Positions 15,501 to 24,018 of a DNA stretch of 64,000 nucleotides are shown here, piece after piece. Position numbers and translations under genes: made by a program. The DNA lies in assembly GCA_022601195.1 (NCBI GenBank), contig JAHZIX010000017.1, positions 62,001 to 126,000 on the forward strand, read 5' to 3'. A model generated the notes under the pieces. It saw only the letters and a list, made by a program, of their open reading frames with translations, did no database searches and had not been told where the DNA came from. Position 1 is the first letter of the stretch. The number at the start of each line of letters is the position of its first letter. The stretch is from Deltaproteobacteria bacterium. GTDB lineage: Bacteria; Acidobacteriota; Thermoanaerobaculia; Multivoradales; JAHZIX01.

Positions 15501-16108
15501 TCGTACTCCCTTCGGAAGTAATTGAAATGAAAACATTCGCAAAAATCTACTAGCTATCTCTGTATAGGTCAAGCGGTATTCGATGAATTCATAATTTTGA
15601 CTACGGGAACGGAGGAGGTTTCGTATCGACCACCAAGATCATGCGCAGGACGGCAAGTCTGGGATTAGCTGCTGACGATTGAGTTGGTTTGACCTGCTCT
15701 TAGAGCACCGACAGCATCTATAGCTCAGGAACCAAAATGGTCCAGGTGATCGCTGAGTCTGGGCGCCAAGCTGCTTGCTGGTAGCGATGGAACGCAGCTC
15801 CAGGTAGAGCAAAACGAAGACTACCTTCGGGGTGGTGCTATCGCCGGACCGCCTGTTGAGTCCTTCGGTAGCCAAGCCCTGCCTTTGCCGGAGGGTGGGC
15901 CTACTCGGAGTCGGGACCGTTGGGCAGTTTCAGAGTAGTGGTGTTTTAGGTGCTCTCCCGCAGGTGTGAGGCTGAGGTTGTGAAGACTGGGAGCGCCGAT
16001 TTACTGAAAATGTAAAGGATAATATTTTTTTCTATTAGTAATCATGGTATAAATTTTATTCCGTAATGGGTAGAGTTTCTGACTAGGAGTCTTAAATGGA
16101 GGAACCTC
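15501..16108. other. Intergenic region between divergent Cys-rich genes
   Basis: Some 608 bases holding the promoters of the two divergent Cys-rich genes. Bases about 16010-16070 are very AT-rich, with runs such as AATATTTTTTTCTATTAG, in contrast with the GC-rich surroundings. This is a likely promoter for the plus-strand gene. No coding frame is convincing. Confidence 0.5.
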
Positions 16109-16471
16109 ATGAATCATCCATCCTTTCGTTCGACCCTCTTATTCGCAGTGACAGCATCCTTCGCTGTTGCCATGGCGTTGCCGCAACAGGCCTCGGCTTT
16201 GTACCCTAGTTGCATCAAGCCGAACTACTGTGACTCGAGCCCAGTCAACTGCCCATGCTCGTGCCCGGGAACCAGTCTGAGCTCAACCTGTGAAGAGTAT
16301 GATCAAAACGTCGGAGTTTGTTGGGTAATCCCGGACCTTATGATGGCGGGAGGTCTCCCTGAGCTGTCTCAGGACCAAGAAGCTTCTGACACCAACCTGG
16401 ACGAGAAGGCGCAGCCCCAAGTGGCGCCAAGGCCAGCTGAAGAACCTGTTCTCACCACCGGCTCGTCCTAG
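16109..16471 (+). CDS. Secreted Cys-rich protein with acidic/proline tail
   Basis: 120 residues, with GGAGG seven bases before the ATG. Signal peptide at 1-30 (LLFAVTASFAVAMALPQQASA). The mature part begins LYPSC and carries eight cysteines within about 45 residues, including VNCPCSCPG and a last one in GVCWVI. The tail (about 80-120) is rich in Glu, Asp, Pro and Ala and probably disordered. It is divergent from the similar protein at 15189-15500, so both may be expressed from the shared AT-rich region. No known family is recognised. Confidence 0.65.
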   Translation: MNHPSFRSTLLFAVTASFAVAMALPQQASALYPSCIKPNYCDSSPVNCPCSCPGTSLSSTCEEYDQNVGVCWVIPDLMMAGGLPELSQDQEASDTNLDEKAQPQVAPRPAEEPVLTTGSS

Positions 16472-16975
16472 CTCGAAGCAGATTAGATAAGCCAGCTGAG
16501 AGTAGCTTTTTAGAGAGTCTAGGCGACAGGATGTCGCCGCGTGATTCTCCGTAAAAAGCGAGAAAATATAGGGGACTCGCCCTCACATATGCCCCAGTTG
16601 AGTACAGGGCTCCGGATTTCGATTCCGGGCTCTCTGAGCCAGCTGTGCGAGGGCGAGACTGCCGCCCTGGTCCTTGGAGAGATGGATGGTCTCGGCCTGA
16701 CTGCTGTTAGCGGAAGGGCTAGGGGCGGCAGTTGTCGTCAGATTTCCAAGGTTAGGACTAGCGATCCGGTGGGCTGAGGACTTACCGGATTGGCAACACG
16801 GTGAAGATTCTCGATCCGGAAGCTCCCTAATCGCGGGGATATACCCAGCAATGGAGCCTGAGTGGATCTAGGGCTGTCGGTCCTTGGAACTACCTCGGGT
16901 CCGTTGAGTGTACTCGGTGCTGAGCTGGGTTTTCCTCAAGCTCGGCCCAACCCTGCCTAGATCGATCAAGCCCAG
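16472..16975. other. Intergenic region between convergent genes
   Basis: About 500 bases between the Cys-rich gene and the end of the minus-strand winged-helix regulator. No protein-like frame or strong hairpin is seen. Confidence 0.4.
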
Positions 16976-19021
16976 TCAATGCCTCGTCGTAGCCAATCCC
17001 AAATCAGCCACCAACCTCTGAAACCTCGGTTCGTCCGCCAGCAGCTCGAAGACTGGGTCCACACTGGCGAAGGGCAAGAGCATGTCTCGGCGTCGGTAGG
17101 ACTCTTCCAAATGAAACATCGCCTCGTCCTTCAAGCCGAGAGCGGCTTTTTGGGTGGCGATGGTGTAGTCGAGGATTGCGGTGTCGTTGTCTGGCAGCAA
17201 GTGTTCGACCTGGAGCTGTCGCACGCTTGTCGCGCGCTCGGAGGTGGAAAGCTCCTGCGGTAGCGGGTTCTTGGCGTCGAGTGCTTCGAGAAGGTGGTCG
17301 ATGGCTCGTTCCATGCCATCCAAGTCTCCCAAGGCCTCACTGGAATTCAGTAGGCAGTTGGAGGCCCACAAGCGAGAGTTCGTGCCCAACGCGAGGCTGC
17401 CCTCGCACCGATCCCGAGCTTGCTCGAAGCGATGGGCCAGGTAGTCGGCGTATCCGGCATCTAGCCAGGCGTTTCCCGACAGGGGATCCAGCTTGACGGC
17501 GAGATCGGTCATGAGACCGCTGTTTTCGGGATGCCCCATGACCGCTTCCAGGCCTGCTCGGGTCGCCAGCACGATGGCGTTCCCCGGTTCCAATGCCAAG
17601 GCCCGAGCGATCAGATCACGTCCCCCTTCCAAGTCTCTTTGGGCATACGCTCTTAGCAGGCCCTGGGCCAGATAGGCATCGGCCGAATTCGGATTCAGGG
17701 TGAGGGCGATCTCGGCGGCTTGGAGGGCGGCGGGAATCGCCAGTTGGTCGGAACCAAAGCTGTTGAGGGCGAGGGCCAGAGCCAAAGTCGCCTGACCGGG
17801 AGCGAAGCCGGGGCCGAGACGAACCACCTCATAAAGACCCTCGATGGCTTCCTTCTGGTCACCGATGCCGGAAGAGAACTTCCACCTGGATTCGGCAAAG
17901 AGGGCGTAGATCGAAGGATCCAAGGGGAGCATTGGGGGGGATTGAGCCTTGCGGTTTTCGGTCTCTGCATCAGTCTCGAGTTTGGGAAAGAGATGGCTGA
18001 TGATCTCTTCTGCCATGCCCCGCGGCGCTCCAACCAGTTCTGCGATCGGTAGGTCCGCCGCCGTCGACCAGCGGACGGCCTCATCCCCGCCGTCAATGAG
18101 CATTGCCTTCACCTGCATGGCGCCCCTGTCACTGGAAACTTGCCCTTCAATGACATAGCTAACGTTGAGCCGTCGTCCAATCTCTGCCACTCGAAGATCA
18201 GTACCTCCAAGGCGAATCATCGACCGGTAGCCGATGACCTCCAGCTGTCCCGGTGCCAACCGTCCCAAATAGGCGATCAAATCGAAGGTCATGCCCTTGG
18301 CTAGTGCAGCATCCCTACCGGTGGATTCGAAAGGAAGGACCGCGATTCGGATCGGCGCAGGCGTCGATGCCGGAACCGATGCCGAGGGGGGTGGGGCGTC
18401 GTTTCGCAATGTCCAGAGGGCCAAAGCTGTCAGAGCGGCTAGGAGCACCACAGACATGGCTTTCCGAATGGGCCGACCCGGGGGGGAGGTCGGTGTTGGT
18501 TCGGGGCCCGCGCCGGCTCGGGTCTCAGCCCTCGAAGGTTCCGTTGGGGGGCGACCCTTCGAGCTGGGCGAGCTTTCGGCGGGGGCAGCGTCGGGTTCGC
18601 TAGGCGTTGGAGGCACCGCTTCTGGAGGCACTGGTTGTCGGGATACCGAAGCAATGAACCGGTAGCCGGCCCTGGGGACCGTCTCGATGTACCGAGGATC
18701 TCGCGCCGAGTCCCCGAGAGCCGTTCGGATCTGGTTGATGGCGAAGTTCAATCCATGTTCGTGATCGACGGAGAATTCGTCTCCCCAGATTTCCCGGCGG
18801 AGCTCGTCCCGGGTGGTCAGGCGAGCCGGCCTCGAGGCGAGGAGGGTCAGGACTCGCAGTGGCTGGGGCTGAATACCACAGGGCCGGCCGTCCCGTAGGA
18901 GCGATAGCTCGCCTGGGTTGAGCACAAAGGGGCCAAATCGATAGAAGGAACCTCTCTGGAACCCCTCTTCAGAATCTTTCACTCTTTCGGGGGCCTTGGC
19001 TAAATCTTTTGCTTCCAGCAC
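16976..19021 (-). CDS. Winged-helix transmembrane regulator with TolB/FlgO-like and TPR domains
   Basis: 681 residues. An OmpR/CadC-type winged helix is at about 25-125 (YRFGPFVLNPGELSLLRDG, LTTRDELRREIWG, NFAINQIRTALGD, YIETVPRAGYRFIA). A Pro/Ser-rich linker leads to one membrane helix at about 187-207 (SVVLLAALTALALWTL). Beyond it comes a FlgO/TolB-N-like domain (IRIAVLPFESTG ... VSYVIEGQV), then TPR repeats to the end. This is the CadC plan: a membrane-bound transcription factor that reads a periplasmic state through its C-terminal part and binds DNA from the membrane. Its targets are not shown by the sequence, but the secreted proteins on both sides are natural candidates. Confidence 0.9.
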   Translation of the reverse strand: MLEAKDLAKAPERVKDSEEGFQRGSFYRFGPFVLNPGELSLLRDGRPCGIQPQPLRVLTLLASRPARLTTRDELRREIWGDEFSVDHEHGLNFAINQIRTALGDSARDPRYIETVPRAGYRFIASVSRQPVPPEAVPPTPSEPDAAPAESSPSSKGRPPTEPSRAETRAGAGPEPTPTSPPGRPIRKAMSVVLLAALTALALWTLRNDAPPPSASVPASTPAPIRIAVLPFESTGRDAALAKGMTFDLIAYLGRLAPGQLEVIGYRSMIRLGGTDLRVAEIGRRLNVSYVIEGQVSSDRGAMQVKAMLIDGGDEAVRWSTAADLPIAELVGAPRGMAEEIISHLFPKLETDAETENRKAQSPPMLPLDPSIYALFAESRWKFSSGIGDQKEAIEGLYEVVRLGPGFAPGQATLALALALNSFGSDQLAIPAALQAAEIALTLNPNSADAYLAQGLLRAYAQRDLEGGRDLIARALALEPGNAIVLATRAGLEAVMGHPENSGLMTDLAVKLDPLSGNAWLDAGYADYLAHRFEQARDRCEGSLALGTNSRLWASNCLLNSSEALGDLDGMERAIDHLLEALDAKNPLPQELSTSERATSVRQLQVEHLLPDNDTAILDYTIATQKAALGLKDEAMFHLEESYRRRDMLLPFASVDPVFELLADEPRFQRLVADLGLATTRH

Positions 19022-19498
19022 TTACCTCCTTTGTTTCTCCTTACCCAACCCTTACCTCCAACTGATGGATCCGATGCCTCAACACGGCTACTTTGACTCC
19101 AGTGCTTGGACGGAGGTCGGGCTCTTGAGCCAGCTCAGTGGCTAGGTCTGCTGTCGATCTTCATTACTCATCCGGCGACCGAAAGTTGCCATTCCTGGAG
19201 CGTTTCCGTGACGAACTTCGGCTTGTCTCGTTTTTTCTCGATGGCGGCCAGCGGATCGGATGCTTCGGTCGCCCCCGAGGGGTTCACAGCAACCCTGTCC
19301 ACGGGTTCCTAGGCCACGGTTTCCTGCCCATTGGGGCCAGTCCGAAAAAGCACACTTCAGTCGTGACCCGGAGTGGGACACGGCCAAGGCCTCTCTCCAC
19401 CACGCAGCTCTCGCTCCCAGGGGCGACTGGTGGAGACCTCAACATCCACGTCGATCTCACAGCACTAGGGAAGTGCAACAACGGAAAAGGAGATAGAA
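19022..19498. other. Intergenic region between divergent genes
   Basis: Some 477 bases with the promoters of the minus-strand regulator and the plus-strand small secreted protein. No coding frame is convincing. No phased repeats like those at 26351 were found. Confidence 0.4.
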
Positions 19499-19846
19499 AT
19501 GAAGCATGTCCCCATCGGTCTGTCCCTACTGCTCGTCCTCGCCTTGTCGGTGGCCCTATGGCCCGGTGAGTCCGATGCCGCGAGCATTGCCAACGTCACC
19601 CTCGATTCCTTCTTTACCGGCTGTTCCGGGAACGTGGCCAGTTACGATCTGGAAGCCAACAAGGATGTCGTTGGGGGGGCGTTTTCGTGGAGTCACGGGG
19701 TGACGCCGCTTTCTGCCAATACCGCCGACCCAAACTTCGCGACAACCTCGTTCGTCAAGTTTGAGAAGCGGGTCACGGTTTCCTTTTGGCATCCCATTGG
19801 AATCTGGGATAGCGCCCAGGTGACCCTGCCGAACCCCTGTATCTAA
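19499..19846 (+). CDS. Small secreted beta-rich protein
   Basis: 115 residues. Signal peptide 1-28 (IGLSLLLVLALSVALWPGES, cleavage near DAA). The mature part is beta-rich, with alternating hydrophobic residues (KFEKRVTVSFWHPIGIWDSA). It has two cysteines, one early (FTGC) and one as the second last residue, which probably join its ends. AAGGAG stands before the ATG. A strong hairpin follows, so it is likely a single-gene unit. No family is recognised. Confidence 0.65.
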   Translation: MKHVPIGLSLLLVLALSVALWPGESDAASIANVTLDSFFTGCSGNVASYDLEANKDVVGGAFSWSHGVTPLSANTADPNFATTSFVKFEKRVTVSFWHPIGIWDSAQVTLPNPCI

Positions 19847-19859
19847 CCCTCTTTGAAGG

Positions 19860-19888
19860 GGCGAGGGCAGCCTTCTGCTGCTCTCGCC
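19860..19888 (+). terminator. Strong hairpin terminator
   Basis: GGCGAGGGCAGC (19860-19871) pairs with GCTGCTCTCGCC (19877-19888) over 12 bp with one G-T pair and a 5-base loop. It starts 13 bases after the stop of the small secreted protein. There is no T tract. Confidence 0.7.
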
Positions 19889-20137
19889 TCGATTCCCGCT
19901 GTATCCGGTTCCCGCTAGATTCCCTTTTTGCTCTCGACCCCACAGCCGAAAAAGATAAACCCGAGTGCTAAAATTGGCGCCAAGTGGGTAATGGCAGGGG
20001 GTCTTGGAAGGCCCTCGTACTCGTTTCGAAGAGGTCCCATGGGCGCCGAGAAGTCGTTGGACTGCGGCACCGGATGGTTTGGGAAACTAAGTGGGCATGG
20101 CCCATCGAGGCAGCGGACAATAGGAGTGGACAGCGAG

Positions 20138-23100
20138 ATGAAGTTCTCTGGGCTCAAGCTGATCGTTTTTGGACTTGTTCTCTCAGTTACCGGGGGGCTG
20201 CCTGTTCCTTTGTCGGCACAGCCCATGGAGTTGGTCGCGGATCTTCTACCTGGAGCGCCGCTGCCGGATGGTTTTCCCGACCGAGGAGGGTACTGGCGTT
20301 TCGGTGATCGAGCCATATACCTAGGGGACACGGGATTCTGGATTTCCGATGGCAGCCCGGCCGGCACCTACCCCTTGGGCCGCACTTGCCCCTCTTGCTC
20401 CTCCTTGCCTCAGTTTTTGGGAACGACCCGGCACCGCGCCTATTGGCGCAATCAGGCTCCCGGGAGGGATTCCTGGCTGTGGAGCTCCGATGGCAGCCCG
20501 CGGGGGGCAGCTCCCGTTGACGAGTCGATCTCGTTTCGTTCCAGCGTCGAGAGATCCAGCTTTCTGTTTTCCGGAGAAGCGGTCTACTTCGGGGGGTTTC
20601 AGGAACCGGCCTTCGGCATCTGGCGTTATCACCCGGATGAAGGGCCTCCTCAGCGGTTGGTCAGGGGGGTGGCATCCAGGACCTCTCGGACTCTGGCCGA
20701 GTTCGCCGAGCTAAACGGAGAGGTCTTCTTCGTTGCCTACGGCATGGGCTCGGGGCCAGGGCTGTTTCGCACCGACGGGACGGCCGCAGGAACCCGTCGG
20801 TTGAAGAGCTTCGGCAGTGAGGCCCAGCAGGATCCCCACGCTCTGACGAGGGTGGGTGATTTGCTCTTTTTCATCGCCGATGAAGGGAATGGAGAGGACG
20901 TCTGGGTGAGTGATGGAACGGCCGGCGGCACGAGGCGGTTGACCGAGATCACGAGCTATGGGGCCTTTGAGCTGCGAGCATGGATCCGCCCTTGGCGTGG
21001 GGGAGCCTTCTTTGTGGCTAGGCAAGACGAGACCTGGAATCTTTGGACCTCAGATGGAACTCCGGAGGGGACTCACCTCCTCACCAACTTCGGCAGCGAC
21101 GGCTCCATTGGCCTTGACGGAGGCCCGGATGCCTTCGTGGCCGCTCAGGACTTCATCCTCTTCAGCGCCCGGGAGAGCCGTGACGAGCCCTATGTTCTGT
21201 GGAAGGCCGATACCTTCTCTGCTAATCCTTTTCCCGTGTTCGGTTCCGGGGAGGGCCCAGTCTTAGAGGATCGCGACTTCGCTTTTGTCACTGCTGGCGA
21301 CCGCTTCTTCTTTCCGGCGACCCGGGCCGCGGGAGGAGAACGCCTCTGGGTGAGCGATGGAACGCAGGGCGGTACGCTACCGATCGAATCTCTGTGCGGC
21401 CCTTCCTGCGGGGGTGTCGTCGAAGGCTTGACGGCAATCGACGGCATCGTGCTTTTTCGCCGGTCGGAGGTCAATGGCGGTATTCAAAGCCTGTGGCGAA
21501 CGGATGGCACGGCGGATGGCACCTGGCGGTTGACCGCAGAGGGAAGCGTTGGAGGTAGCGGCTCGGTGATCGATTCCAGCTGGATCGGCAGAGTTTCCGA
21601 CGGCTACCTACTGCTGATGACGCAGGCACCTTTAGGCAGCATCTTCGGTAAGTTGGGAGACAGAGGTGAAGTCGCTCCTATCCGCATCGCCGGGGCAGGG
21701 GGCTTAGGCTCCTTTCCAAGAGAGTTTCAGGCCTGGAAGGGCGACCTTGCCTTTATCGCCAAGAAGCCGACTACGAGCCTCCCCGACTATGCTATCCGGG
21801 CTGTATCTCCGGCCACCTTGGAAATTCGGGAGGTTCTGCCCGATCCACCCTGGGCCAATACTTTTCAGCCGGAGGCTCTGGTGAGCGCGGGAGAGCATCT
21901 ATTCATCCGCCTCAACCGCGACCAGGAGATTTGGAGCACCGACGGCACCCGGGAGGGCACCGTGCGGCTCTGGCAAGGGGGGTTCAATCAATCGAACTTC
22001 TTCCAGGTTGCCTATGGCGAAGAGCTTGTTTTCGGGGTCGAGGGTGGCGAGTCTCAATGTGAGATCTGGAAGAGCGATCGGTCTGTCAGCGGGGCCCGCC
22101 GGATTCTGCAGCTAGGCCGGCAGTTCTGTTCCCTGGGCAAAGCCACGGTGGTAGGCGACAACGTCTATTTCCTGATGAAGCAGGGCGGTGGCAGCGAGAA
22201 CGAAGTGAGTGTGCTGCGGCTTCAGCCGGATACGGAGGAGGTCCAAGTTCTTGCCCATCTAGTGGAAGAAAATGGCAATTCGAGGTTGGAAGCTCGTCCG
22301 AGCTTCACCGAATTCGACGGTGATGTCTACTTCTTCTTTGATCTTGCCCTATGGCGCAGCTCTGCAGGGGCGCAAGAAGCCGTCCGTTTGGTGGATATCG
22401 ATCATCCCCCGACCTTCGGCCCCATGGCTCGACTGGGAGACCAGCTCTACTTTCTGGCTAGCGGGCCACGGGTGCTGGCCCTCTGGCAGACGGATGGAAC
22501 GGCGGGAGGAACAGTAGCGCTGCGCGAGTGGGATCTTTCCTCCAATCGAGTCGAGCTGAGTCAAGAGCTGGTGACGGCAGGGGGCCGACTTTGGTTTCCG
22601 GCCTATGAGGTAGCGAGCGGTGCGGAGCTTTGGACCAGCGACGGCACCGAGGCAGGAACATTCCCGGTAAGTGATCTGGAGACCGGGGCGGGGCATTCCA
22701 GCCCAAGGCATCTGATAGAGGCGGAGGGCAAGCTCTTCTTTACCGCCGAGGATCGCTTCCGTGGTCGGGAGCTCTGGACCCTGGAAGGGTTGGCACCTCG
22801 CTTGGTACAGGACCTCCATCCCGGGCCTCGGGGGGGAATGAGGGAGAACTTCAGAGTCTTCCAGGAATCCCTCTGGATGGCCGGCGACGAGGGGCTCCGC
22901 GGGTTCGAGCTTTGGCGGCTACCATTGTCGCGAGACGAACCGGGTTGCCTCCCCGGGGCCGAGCGACTCTGTCTCCAACGTGGAAGGTTCTCCGTCGAAG
23001 CCTTGTGGCAGGATTTCCAAGGGCAGCTAGGAAGTGGAAAAGCCGTGGCGCTCTCGGCGGACACCGGCTATTTCTGGTTCTTCAACCAGGACAACGTAGA

Positions 23101-23728
23101 GGCGATCCTCAAGGTCTTGGATGGCCGCAGCAACAATGGTCATTTCTGGTCTTTTTACGGAGCACTTTCCAATGTGGAGTACCACTTGACGGTTCGGGAC
23201 ACGGAGACCGGTGCTGCTCGGCGCTACTTCAATCCTCTTCGGAGCTTTGCCAGCGTTGGCGATACCCATTCCTTTGGCCCTCTTGGGGCGGGGGCCCTGG
23301 CGAATCCGGAAGAGGCCTTTGAGCTTGATCTGGCAGGGGAGCCGGTGGTGACTCAATCCTTCGATGCCTCGGTGGTCGGGCAGCCCTGCGCACCGACCTC
23401 AACCCGCCTCTGCTTACAGGAGGGGCGTTTCGCCGTCGAAGCCCAGTGGGAGGACTTCGGTGGCAATATTGGTGTTGGCCAGGCAGTGGAGCTAACCCAG
23501 GACACGGGGTACTTTTGGTTCTTCCGGGACACCAACGTGGAGGCCGTCCTGAAGGTTCTGGATGGCCGCCCCAACAACGGTAATTTCTGGGTGTTCTACG
23601 GAGCCCTTTCCAATGTTGACTATGACCTTAAGGTGACCGATTGCCAGACCGGCGCCGTCAAGACCTACCAAAACCGCAATCGGTCCTTCGCTAGCGTCGG
23701 GGATACGGAGGCGTTTCCCGGCGGCTAG
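20138..23728 (+). CDS. ELWxTDGTxxGT-repeat secreted protein with two C-terminal modules
   Basis: 1196 residues from the ATG at 20138 (TAGGAG 11 bases before); the frame is open 70 codons further, but the signal peptide (MKFSGLKLIVFGLVLSVTGG) begins here. About eleven repeats of the ELWxTDGTxxGT type follow (LFRTDGTAAGTRRL, LWTSDGTPEGTHLL, IWSTDGTREGTVRLW, LWQTDGTAGGTVAL and others), spaced 45-90 residues, giving a beta-propeller-like fold. The end (about 934-1040 and 1084-1195) holds two copies of a 110-residue module that begins LCLQxGRFxVEAxW, passes through DTGYFWFF and KVLDGR-NNG-FW-FYGALSNV, and ends SFASVGDT. It is secreted or displayed on the surface; role unknown. Confidence 0.9.
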   Translation: MKFSGLKLIVFGLVLSVTGGLPVPLSAQPMELVADLLPGAPLPDGFPDRGGYWRFGDRAIYLGDTGFWISDGSPAGTYPLGRTCPSCSSLPQFLGTTRHRAYWRNQAPGRDSWLWSSDGSPRGAAPVDESISFRSSVERSSFLFSGEAVYFGGFQEPAFGIWRYHPDEGPPQRLVRGVASRTSRTLAEFAELNGEVFFVAYGMGSGPGLFRTDGTAAGTRRLKSFGSEAQQDPHALTRVGDLLFFIADEGNGEDVWVSDGTAGGTRRLTEITSYGAFELRAWIRPWRGGAFFVARQDETWNLWTSDGTPEGTHLLTNFGSDGSIGLDGGPDAFVAAQDFILFSARESRDEPYVLWKADTFSANPFPVFGSGEGPVLEDRDFAFVTAGDRFFFPATRAAGGERLWVSDGTQGGTLPIESLCGPSCGGVVEGLTAIDGIVLFRRSEVNGGIQSLWRTDGTADGTWRLTAEGSVGGSGSVIDSSWIGRVSDGYLLLMTQAPLGSIFGKLGDRGEVAPIRIAGAGGLGSFPREFQAWKGDLAFIAKKPTTSLPDYAIRAVSPATLEIREVLPDPPWANTFQPEALVSAGEHLFIRLNRDQEIWSTDGTREGTVRLWQGGFNQSNFFQVAYGEELVFGVEGGESQCEIWKSDRSVSGARRILQLGRQFCSLGKATVVGDNVYFLMKQGGGSENEVSVLRLQPDTEEVQVLAHLVEENGNSRLEARPSFTEFDGDVYFFFDLALWRSSAGAQEAVRLVDIDHPPTFGPMARLGDQLYFLASGPRVLALWQTDGTAGGTVALREWDLSSNRVELSQELVTAGGRLWFPAYEVASGAELWTSDGTEAGTFPVSDLETGAGHSSPRHLIEAEGKLFFTAEDRFRGRELWTLEGLAPRLVQDLHPGPRGGMRENFRVFQESLWMAGDEGLRGFELWRLPLSRDEPGCLPGAERLCLQRGRFSVEALWQDFQGQLGSGKAVALSADTGYFWFFNQDNVEAILKVLDGRSNNGHFWSFYGALSNVEYHLTVRDTETGAARRYFNPLRSFASVGDTHSFGPLGAGALANPEEAFELDLAGEPVVTQSFDASVVGQPCAPTSTRLCLQEGRFAVEAQWEDFGGNIGVGQAVELTQDTGYFWFFRDTNVEAVLKVLDGRPNNGNFWVFYGALSNVDYDLKVTDCQTGAVKTYQNRNRSFASVGDTEAFPGG

Positions 23729-23824
23729 GAAATCGGGAGAAGCCTCGAGGATGTCCCTGGAACCCGACCGGGAATTGCGAAAAGTCCATTCACCAGAATG
23801 ACTTGCGGTAGCCTTTGGAAGGCG

Positions 23825-23859
23825 TATTTAAGGCGTGCACGGACTGCATGTCTGACACC
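23825..23859. repeat. Single arm of MITE/REP-like repeat
   Basis: The sequence TATTTAAGGCGTGCACGG followed by ACTGCATGTCTGACACC matches the right arms of the repeats ending at 33036 and 40028 (TTTAAGG...GCATGCCTG(A/G)CACC). The partner arm is not found upstream, so this copy is degraded or cut. Confidence 0.6.
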
Positions 23860-24018
23860 TCCTTTGGCGAAGCTCTTGCCACCTCTATTTCGAAGGGAAG
23901 TGACTCTGGTTATTCGGCGATTCGAGCTTTCTGAGAGATGTATAGATAATCTTGAATCTTTCGATTTATATTCTCCAAAAGCCCTTCCGAGGGCAGGAGA
24001 GGTGGTCTAGCATGAGGC

